Source: JAERML01 sp035687895
GTDB taxonomy: Bacteria; Bacteroidota; Ignavibacteria; UBA10030; UBA6906
Direction: 5' to 3'
DNA: 10,782 nucleotides
NCBI GenBank assembly: GCA_035687895.1
Contig: DASRUE010000216.1
Location: 1-10,782 of the forward strand
In this document: positions 6,219 through 10,782 of the stretch, in pieces
Layout: each line of letters begins with the position of its first letter
Numbering within the stretch: position 1 is the first letter of the stretch
The notes under the pieces: model-generated
Told to the model about the DNA's origin: nothing
The model's database searches: none
Seen by the model: the letters and a program-made list of their open reading frames with translations, nothing else
Program-made: the position numbers and the translations under genes

Positions 6219-7391
6219 TCACCTGTCTACTTCGCCAAGGACAATATCGATGCTGCCGAGGACCGCCACAACATCGGCAATCATCGCACCTCGGCACATC
6301 GCCGGGAGGGCAGACAGATTAACGAAACATGGAGGACGCACCTTCACACGGAATGGACTTGTTGTTCCATCCGCAACGACGTAATATCCGAGCTCCCCTT
6401 TCGGGGTTTCCGTCCGCACGTACACTTCGCTTGCATCGGGTCGAATTCGTTTCGGGACTGCGGACTGCACGTCGCCCGGTGGAATCTTGTCGACGGCCTG
6501 TTCGATGATATTCAGGCTCTGCTCCATTTCGTGCACACGCACCATGTAACGGTCCCAACAATCACCGACCGTTCCCATCTTTCCGGTCCCCACGGGAATC
6601 TCCCACTCGAACCGGTCGTAAATGGAATACGGATCGTTCTTGCGGAGATCCCACCTCACCCCCGAGCCGCGAAGCACCGGGCCGCTCGCGCCGTAGTTAA
6701 TCGCGACATCGGCAGGTAACACTCCGACGTCCGCTGTTCTTTCCACAAAAATCTTGTTGTAGGAGAGAAGATCGTTCAGTTCCTTGATGTTCGGGCGGAA
6801 GTACTTGCAGAAGTCTCTCACCTTCTCCTGGAAGTTCGCCGGCACATCATGCGAGAGGCCACCGATCCAGATGTAGTTGTACAGCAGCCGGGCCCCGCAT
6901 GTGTGCTCGAAGATGTCGAGGATACGCTCACGGTCCCGGAAGCAATAGAGGAACGGAGTGAAGGCGCCGATGTCCATCCCATACGTTCCAACGGCAATCA
7001 AGTGGCTGGCGATCCGCTGCAGTTCTGCCATGATCACGCGGATGTATTCAACTCGCTCCGGGATCTTTATCTTGAGGAGTTTTTCGCAGGCAACCGCATA
7101 GCCCAGATCGTTGTTCATCGCCGCGACATAATCCATCCGGTCGCAGTACGGGATCACTTGCTGGTAGTTGGCCATCGCCTCGGCGTGTTTCTCGAAACAC
7201 CGGTGCAAGTAGCCGATGTGGGGTATCACATCCACCACCACCTCGCCGTCCACCACAAGCTCAAGGCGCAACACACCGTGCGTGGATGGGTGCTGCGGAC
7301 CCATGTTCAACACCATCTCCTCAGTCTTGAGGGGACGGCCAAAACCTGGAATCGTGATCCCGACTTGTCGGGATGTCAGTGTTGCTTCCAT
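6219..7391 (-). CDS. nuoD: NADH-quinone oxidoreductase subunit D (NuoD, 49-kDa)
   Basis: A peripheral-arm subunit that forms the quinone-binding site with NuoB; related to the large subunit of NiFe hydrogenases. It has 390 residues. Visible family blocks: NMGPQHPSTHGVLRLELVVDGE (29-50), HIGYLHRCFEKHAE (58-71), and the C-terminal RPPCFVNLSALPAMCRG...IGSIDIVLGEVDR-like end (here VLGSIDIVLGEVDR). The frame is open to 7463, but the ATG at 7391 is preferred: it overlaps the nuoC stop as TGATG, has AAGGTG upstream, and gives the family length. Residues 7-12 (SRQVGI) are encoded by a perfect 8+8-bp palindrome at 7357-7374, just before the conserved domain. The stop codon directly abuts the heptamer array, so an insertion behind the gene would have left its C-terminus intact. 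Confidence 0.97.
   Translation of the reverse strand: MEATLTSRQVGITIPGFGRPLKTEEMVLNMGPQHPSTHGVLRLELVVDGEVVVDVIPHIGYLHRCFEKHAEAMANYQQVIPYCDRMDYVAAMNNDLGYAVACEKLLKIKIPERVEYIRVIMAELQRIASHLIAVGTYGMDIGAFTPFLYCFRDRERILDIFEHTCGARLLYNYIWIGGLSHDVPANFQEKVRDFCKYFRPNIKELNDLLSYNKIFVERTADVGVLPADVAINYGASGPVLRGSGVRWDLRKNDPYSIYDRFEWEIPVGTGKMGTVGDCWDRYMVRVHEMEQSLNIIEQAVDKIPPGDVQSAVPKRIRPDASEVYVRTETPKGELGYYVVADGTTSPFRVKVRPPCFVNLSALPAMCRGAMIADVVAVLGSIDIVLGEVDR
7357..7374. repeat. Perfect palindrome inside the 5' end of nuoD
   Basis: The sequence ATCCCGAC-TT-GTCGGGAT is a perfect 8-bp inverted repeat with a 2-nt centre. It lies in codons 6-12 of nuoD, in the variable N-terminus before the conserved domain. In mRNA it could form a tight hairpin about 18 nt after the start codon. 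It may be a copy of a small dispersed palindromic element that landed in frame, or a chance structure. A genome-wide count would decide. Confidence 0.5.
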
Positions 7392-7870
7392 CAGTACGGC
7401 ACCTTCATGCCATTGTAGTACTCCGGAACCTGGTAGTCTTTCCGGAGCGGGTGTCCATCCCAATCGTCCGGCAGGAGAATCCGGCGAAGGTCCGGGTGAC
7501 CATCGAAAACGATCCCGAACAAATCAAACGCTTCCCGCTCGTGCCAGTTCGCCGTCTTCCACACCGACTCCACCGATTGGCAATGCGGATTCTCCACCGT
7601 CACCTCCACTTTCAACGTAAACTTGTGGTTCCATTTCATCGAGTGAAGATGGTATACCACGCCGAGCTTGCCGCCAGTGTAGTCCACACCGCTCAGGCAC
7701 ATCAGCGCGTCAAATGCAGTTTGCGGGTTGTCACGCAGGAAGAGCGCAACATCCTTGATCCGATCCGGCGCGATTTTGCTGAATGGGTCGAACACGCCAT
7801 CAATCGTAGTCCCGAGGATAGCATCGCCGAACGTTGCCTTCAGGGTATCGCCAATTTCTAGAGGTATCAT
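7391..7870 (-). CDS. nuoC: NADH-quinone oxidoreductase subunit C (NuoC, 30-kDa)
   Basis: A structural subunit of the peripheral arm that packs against NuoD and NuoB; it has no cofactor. It has 159 residues, normal for an unfused NuoC. The family signature WHEREAFDLFGIVFDGHPDLRRILLPDDWDGHPLRKDY is at 109-146. It is not fused to NuoD, unlike in E. coli or Bacteroides; instead the stop TGA overlaps the nuoD start ATG by one base (TGATG), which points to coupled translation and fixed stoichiometry. The ATG start at 7870 has no obvious Shine-Dalgarno sequence. The 40-bp gap to nuoB is largely occupied by GGAATG-type heptamers, which may have displaced the original ribosome-binding site (inference). 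Confidence 0.97.
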   Translation of the reverse strand: MIPLEIGDTLKATFGDAILGTTIDGVFDPFSKIAPDRIKDVALFLRDNPQTAFDALMCLSGVDYTGGKLGVVYHLHSMKWNHKFTLKVEVTVENPHCQSVESVWKTANWHEREAFDLFGIVFDGHPDLRRILLPDDWDGHPLRKDYQVPEYYNGMKVPY

Positions 7871-7879
7871 TGAAAGTTT

Positions 7880-7900
7880 GGAATGCGGAATGTGGAACTA
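7880..7900 (+). repeat. Three heptamers in the nuoB-nuoC gap
   Basis: Plus-strand bases 7880-7900 read as GGAATGC, GGAATGT, GGAACTA: three degenerate 7-nt units in the 40-bp gap between the nuoB stop and the nuoC start. The period of 7 and the general form (GGA-TGC) resemble the arrays that flank the four-helix gene, but no gene is present here. It could be a scar of a lost cassette, a solo repeat, or chance. Only three units are present, so confidence is low. Confidence 0.4.
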
Positions 7901-7910
7901 GGGGTGAAAA

Positions 7911-8405
7911 TCATGCGGTTTTTTTCTTTGCCAGGCTTTCGTTGCGGATCTTTTCCTGGAGCTTCATGATGCCTTCGATCAACGCCTCCGGTCGTGGCGG
8001 GCAGCCGGGGACGTACACGTCGACGGGGATAATTCTATCCACTCCTTTCAACACATGATAGCCGTGTTCCCAGTAGGGACCGCCGCAATTCGAGCAACTT
8101 CCCATGGAGATAACGTAGCGCGGTTCGGACATCTGGTCATACAGCGTCTTGATCCGGGAGGCCATTTTGAGAGTCACCGTGCCGGCAACGATCATGACGT
8201 CGGACTGACGGGGTGTGCCTCGGAAGAATACACCAAACCGGTCGGTATCGTAGTGAGAGGCCCCCATCGCCATCATTTCGATGGCACAGCACGCAAGCCC
8301 GAACTGCATCCCCCACAGCGAGGAGAGACGCGCCCAGTTCAACAGGTCATCCGCGGTGGTGATGAGGATGTTGCCGTTTTCAAATTTCTGGTCGAGTAGT
8401 CCCAT
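7911..8405 (-). CDS. nuoB: NADH-quinone oxidoreductase subunit B (NuoB, PSST), cluster N2 subunit
   Basis: This subunit holds the terminal [4Fe-4S] cluster N2, which reduces quinone at the interface with NuoD. It has 164 residues. The four cluster ligands are visible: the adjacent pair C39-C40 (GLACCAIEMM), C104 (SMGSCSNCGGPYW) and C135 (VPGCPPRPEAL); their spacing fits E. coli C63, C64, C129 and C158. The motif RFGVFFRGTPRQSDVMIVAGTVT is also typical. The ATG start is well supported: AGGGA lies 5 nt upstream, in the 9-bp gap after the nuoA stop. The C-terminus ends in a lysine-rich tail (LAKKKTA). A 40-bp gap separates it from nuoC. Confidence 0.98.
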   Translation of the reverse strand: MGLLDQKFENGNILITTADDLLNWARLSSLWGMQFGLACCAIEMMAMGASHYDTDRFGVFFRGTPRQSDVMIVAGTVTLKMASRIKTLYDQMSEPRYVISMGSCSNCGGPYWEHGYHVLKGVDRIIPVDVYVPGCPPRPEALIEGIMKLQEKIRNESLAKKKTA

Positions 8406-8414
8406 GCAGTCCCT

Positions 8415-8852
8415 TTAGACGACGACTTCTTCTTCCGTCAGATGGTTTTCCCGCACACCGATCCCCGGCTCATACTTCGGGATCCTCGGTGCAGGCTTGT
8501 CCCAATCCAGGTCTCCGTTCCGCCAGACATAGGCATATCCCACGAAAAGGATCCCCAGAAAGACCAGCATCTCGACAAATGCGAACCACCCGAGCTCTTT
8601 GAAGACCGTTGCCCACGGGAACAGAAACACAACTTCCACATCAAAGATGAGAAAGATGAGGGCGACAACGTAGAAACGGACATTGAACCGGACGCGGGTG
8701 TCGCCGATGGGCGTTTCGCCACATTCGTATGTGGTGAGTTTGCTGGGGTAGGGACGGTTGGGACGGAGCAACCATGCAACAATCAGGCCGCCTGCAACAA
8801 ATACCCCCCCGATGAGTAAGAAGATGAATACTCGACCAAATTCGGTGAGCAT
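8415..8852 (-). CDS. nuoA: NADH-quinone oxidoreductase subunit A (NuoA)
   Basis: A small three-helix membrane subunit next to the quinone chamber; ND3 family. It has 145 residues. Motifs: YECGE (42-46), which contains the cysteine of the loop that moves between complex I states, and RFNVRFYVVALIFLIFDVEVVFLFPWA (55-81) with the buried acidic residues D71 and E73. The frame is open upstream to 9101, but the sigma-70 promoter lies inside that extension and the added residues resemble no NuoA. The ATG at 8852 starts the family domain and has GGAG about 10 nt upstream. It is the first gene of the nuo operon. The hydrophilic tail ends with EEEVVV. Confidence 0.96.
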   Translation of the reverse strand: MLTEFGRVFIFLLIGGVFVAGGLIVAWLLRPNRPYPSKLTTYECGETPIGDTRVRFNVRFYVVALIFLIFDVEVVFLFPWATVFKELGWFAFVEMLVFLGILFVGYAYVWRNGDLDWDKPAPRIPKYEPGIGVRENHLTEEEVVV

Positions 8853-8878
8853 CGAGAAGATTCTCCAGAGACCGGAAG

Positions 8879-8919
8879 GCGAGGTAACTTGCAGGAAAGA
8901 CAAGCCCTCGCTACAAGTT
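8879..8919 (-). promoter_or_regulatory. Two interleaved inverted repeats in the nuoA leader (possible pseudoknot or alternative hairpins)
   Basis: In the order transcribed, the leader contains AACTTG (8919-8914), GCGAGG (8911-8906), CAAGTT (8891-8886) and CCTCGC (8884-8879). The first pairs with the third and the second with the fourth, each over 6 perfect base pairs. The pairings cross, so the RNA could form either hairpin or a pseudoknot-like fold, about 27 nt before the nuoA start codon. This could regulate the operon, or it could be a decayed copy of a dispersed palindromic repeat. No known riboswitch is recognised. Confidence 0.4.
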
Positions 8920-8942
8920 GATGTGTAATGGAACGCGGAAGC

Positions 8943-8971
8943 AATATAATAAGATGGGGTTGGATTGTCAA
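8943..8971 (-). promoter_or_regulatory. Sigma-70 type promoter of the nuo operon
   Basis: The minus strand reads TTGACA (8971-8966, perfect -35), a 17-bp spacer, then TATATT (8948-8943, 5 of 6 against TATAAT). Transcription should start near 8936, giving a leader of about 84 nt to the nuoA ATG at 8852. It sits in the 200-bp gap after the ABC permease, in the orientation needed for nuo. The form is the classical one, not the TAnnTTTG type of Bacteroides and its relatives, which argues for a lineage outside class Bacteroidia. Bases 8972-9052, behind the promoter, hold no gene and no convincing terminator for the ABC unit. Confidence 0.75.
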
Positions 8972-9052
8972 GGTGAAGACCGGGTTCGCAAGGACATGTG
9001 TTCCACCTAGAGGCCTCATGTACTGACATCGGCATCGCAACGAGAAGATGAA

Positions 9053-10120
9053 TCACTCCCATCTGAACATCTTCACCGCCACAGCGCACGTAACAATACA
9101 CCAGATGCCAAGACCAAGAAGCTGCGGTGTCACCTGAGCGAGTGTTGCACCATCGATGGCAATGCCGCGCATAGCGTCGGCAAGGTAGGTCAACGGGAAA
9201 AAATCGGTGATGGTGTGAACGAAGCCGGGAAGGTTCGAGCGGCTGAAAAAAATACCCGAGAGCAACATCATCGGCAGTGAAATGATGTTGGCAAGCGGCG
9301 CGACCTGGTCTTCGGATTTGGAAATGCCCGCCAGTGCAAACCCCATTGCAAGAAACACCACGGCTCCCAGCATGCCGACGAGGAAGAGCGATCCGAAACT
9401 TCCAATGAAATGGAGATCAAAGAAGTACACCCCCACGAGGATCATGACGAGGATTTGCATCATGACGATGATGAGTCGAAACGCCACCTGGGCAAGGATG
9501 AAATCGTCGGGCTTCATGGGAGTGACCCAGAGCCGGCGCAGGATGCCCCGTTTTTTCAACGAGACGAACCCGAACGCAACGCCAAAAATCCCCATTTGCA
9601 TGATGGACATTGAGAGAACACCAGGGAGGAGAAAGTCAATGTAGGTAAGGTTGCGACTCTTGACAGGCTGCGTCCAGAGGACGATCCTGTTGGCTGGCGG
9701 TGAGCGGCGGAACGCCTGTTCGTCCATAACGCGTTGCAGGATTAGAGCGCCGAGCTGCGCTTCCTGCGGTTTCTCGTCGTTGACGTATGCGAGGAGTGAG
9801 TCGTTTGACGATGGGTCAAAGGACGCCGGAATGATCACCACCATTTCCCTCTCACCTTTGCCCAACTGCGTCAGTTCTTCCGTGCGATTTCCCTCGATCA
9901 CCTTCAGTGTCCTGACTTCTTTCAGCGCCTCCACAAAGGGCGCCGCCTTTCCTCCGGCATCGTTGACGACCCCCACAGTCACGCGGCCCAGCCCATCGAA
10001 CTTCACAAATCCAAAAAGAAAGATCATGAAGAGGGGAAAAAGAAGAGTCCACAGAATGGCCTCCCGCTGCCGGAAGAAAATTTTCAGCGAAGCTATCATC
10101 AGTTTCCATTTAAGACGCAC
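9053..10120 (-). CDS. ABC-2 type transporter permease
   Basis: Membrane component of an ABC exporter, 355 residues. Layout: one N-terminal membrane segment (about 21-39, LLFPLFMIFLFGFV), an external domain of roughly 120 residues (about 42-160), then about five membrane segments (about 163-185, 215-234, 240-265, 275-292, 332-350). This is the ABC2_membrane_3 arrangement found in half-exporters of the YbhS/DrrB kind. The motif LKKRGILRRLWVTPMKPDDFILAQ (188-211) is typical of ABC-2 permeases. The start is a GTG at 10120, preferred over the ATG at 10099 because AAAGGGA lies about 6 nt upstream. The gene for its ATPase is directly upstream (52-bp gap). The substrate cannot be read from the sequence; drugs, lipids or other hydrophobic compounds are usual in the family. 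Confidence 0.88.
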   Translation of the reverse strand: MRLKWKLMIASLKIFFRQREAILWTLLFPLFMIFLFGFVKFDGLGRVTVGVVNDAGGKAAPFVEALKEVRTLKVIEGNRTEELTQLGKGEREMVVIIPASFDPSSNDSLLAYVNDEKPQEAQLGALILQRVMDEQAFRRSPPANRIVLWTQPVKSRNLTYIDFLLPGVLSMSIMQMGIFGVAFGFVSLKKRGILRRLWVTPMKPDDFILAQVAFRLIIVMMQILVMILVGVYFFDLHFIGSFGSLFLVGMLGAVVFLAMGFALAGISKSEDQVAPLANIISLPMMLLSGIFFSRSNLPGFVHTITDFFPLTYLADAMRGIAIDGATLAQVTPQLLGLGIWCIVTCAVAVKMFRWE

Positions 10121-10139
10121 GAAGAATCCCTTTCAAGAA

Positions 10140-10161
10140 TTCTCCGCAGGGGCGCGGAGAA
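10140..10161 (-). repeat. Hairpin between the ABC ATPase and permease genes
   Basis: The sequence TTCTCCGC-loop-GCGGAGAA forms a perfect 8-bp stem with a 6-nt loop in the 52-bp intergenic gap. No T-run follows it on the minus strand, so it is not a standard terminator. It may stabilise or process the mRNA between the two genes, or be a copy of a dispersed G+C-rich palindrome. Confidence 0.6.
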
Positions 10162-10172
10162 CGAAGAATAAT

Positions 10173-10782
10173 CTATTCGTCACGAAGTGAATGTCCGGTC
10201 AAGTCCAGGAACACGTCTTCAAGGCTGGCGAGCCGCTCCACCCGGTTCTTGCTGAAGCCACGGGAGAGGAGCTGCCGCACCAATTCCTGTGGCTGGTCAA
10301 GGGCAATGATCTTTCCCTGGTCCATGATGGCCACACGGTCGCAGAGTTCTTCGGCTTCTTCCATGTAATGGGTGGTGATGACGACCGTCTTCCCCTCTGA
10401 CCGGATTCTCTTGATGACGCCCCAGAGATGTCTGCGCGACTGCGGATCGAGACCAGTGGTTGGTTCATCGAGAAAGATAACAAGAGGTTCGTTCACCAGT
10501 GCAGCTGCGATGGAGAACCGTTGCTTCTGACCGCCGGAGAGATGCACGACCTGCGCCTTCGCCTTGTCTTCCAACTCAACTTCTTTCAAAAGCTGCAGTG
10601 GATCGACCTGACGGCCGTACATTTCGCCAAACAAAAGAAGGAGCTCGGAGAGGTTCAACTTGTCAAAGAATGACGATGATTGAAGCTGCACTCCTATCAA
10701 GCGCTTCACTTCCTGTGCGTGGGTGCGGACTTCGATGTCATTCAAACGAACCTCTCCACCATCAATCGGTCGGAGGGTTTCG
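10173..10782 (-). CDS. ABC transporter ATP-binding protein, N-terminus cut off by window edge
   Basis: ATPase subunit that drives the adjacent ABC-2 permease. The frame is open to the right edge; about 202 C-terminal residues are visible and the Walker A region is outside the window. Visible motifs: the stretch ETLRPIDGGEVRLNDIEV, which normally follows Walker A; the Q-loop region RLIGVQLQ; the signature LSGGQKQR; Walker B with the D-loop, LVIFLDEPTTGLDPQSRR; and the H-loop VVITTHYMEEAEEL. The C-terminal part (FSKNRVERLASLEDVFLDLTG) has the SLEDVFLDLTG ending common to exporter ATPases that pair with ABC-2 permeases. A TTG in frame at 10745 is not the start, because clear homology continues upstream. 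It probably forms an operon with the permease. Confidence 0.93.
   Translation of the reverse strand, partial: ETLRPIDGGEVRLNDIEVRTHAQEVKRLIGVQLQSSSFFDKLNLSELLLLFGEMYGRQVDPLQLLKEVELEDKAKAQVVHLSGGQKQRFSIAAALVNEPLVIFLDEPTTGLDPQSRRHLWGVIKRIRSEGKTVVITTHYMEEAEELCDRVAIMDQGKIIALDQPQELVRQLLSRGFSKNRVERLASLEDVFLDLTGHSLRDE

Noticed and set aside
9010..9017. GAGGCCTC palindrome behind the ABC permease as a terminator
   Set aside because: Only 8 bp with no loop and no T-run; too short to support a terminator call.
8853..9101. N-terminal extension of the nuoA frame up to 9101
   Set aside because: It overlaps the end of the ABC permease gene and contains the promoter and leader structure; the added residues do not resemble NuoA, and a proper start with GGAG exists at 8852.

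Overview
The window is a stretch of a bacterial chromosome of about mid-50s percent G+C (judged by eye). All recognisable genes lie on the minus strand, so transcription runs from high to low coordinates. The main content is a respiratory complex I (NADH:quinone oxidoreductase type) operon in the order nuoA-B-C-D-[small four-helix gene]-H-I-J-K-L-M. Upstream of it are two genes of an ABC-2 type exporter: an ATPase cut by the right edge, then its permease. NuoM is cut by the left edge.

The operon has no nuoE, nuoF or nuoG (the NADH dehydrogenase module) between nuoD and nuoH, where they usually sit in 14-gene operons. This '11-subunit' layout with separate nuoC and nuoD is known from Chlorobi and cyanobacteria (and, with a fused CD, from Bacteroides). 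Together with the protein sequences it makes a Chlorobi/Ignavibacteria-type bacterium (Bacteroidota-Chlorobiota group) my best guess, held only moderately. Either the electron donor is not NADH through NuoEFG, for example ferredoxin, or nuoEFG are elsewhere in the genome.

Layout: 1-1056 nuoM (C-terminus missing); 1095-3164 nuoL; 3210-3554 nuoK; 3563-4063 nuoJ; 4069-4728 nuoI; 4756-5781 nuoH; 5782-6218 a compact cassette with a four-helix-bundle (23S rRNA intervening-sequence protein / S23 family) gene framed by two 35-bp arrays of 7-nt repeats in inverted orientation; 6219-7391 nuoD; 7391-7870 nuoC; 7911-8405 nuoB; 8415-8852 nuoA; 8853-9052 a non-coding leader and promoter region with a near-consensus sigma-70 promoter for the nuo operon; 9053-10120 ABC-2 permease; 10173-10782 ABC ATPase (N-terminus missing). 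Gaps between nuo genes are 5-45 bp, or a 1-nt overlap at nuoC/nuoD, so a single transcript is expected.

NuoB, C, D and I form the peripheral arm that carries electrons to quinone. NuoA, H, J and K form the proximal membrane arm, and NuoL and M are antiporter-like proton pumps. nuoN should lie just beyond the left edge. The ABC genes look like an independent export unit that ends before the nuo promoter.

The least ordinary item is the four-helix cassette. It fills exactly the nuoD-nuoH gap, has repeat flanks of equal length, and these could pair in RNA much as the ends of rRNA intervening sequences do. Other small palindromes or repeats lie in the nuoB/nuoC gap, inside the 5' end of nuoD, in the nuo leader and between the ABC genes.
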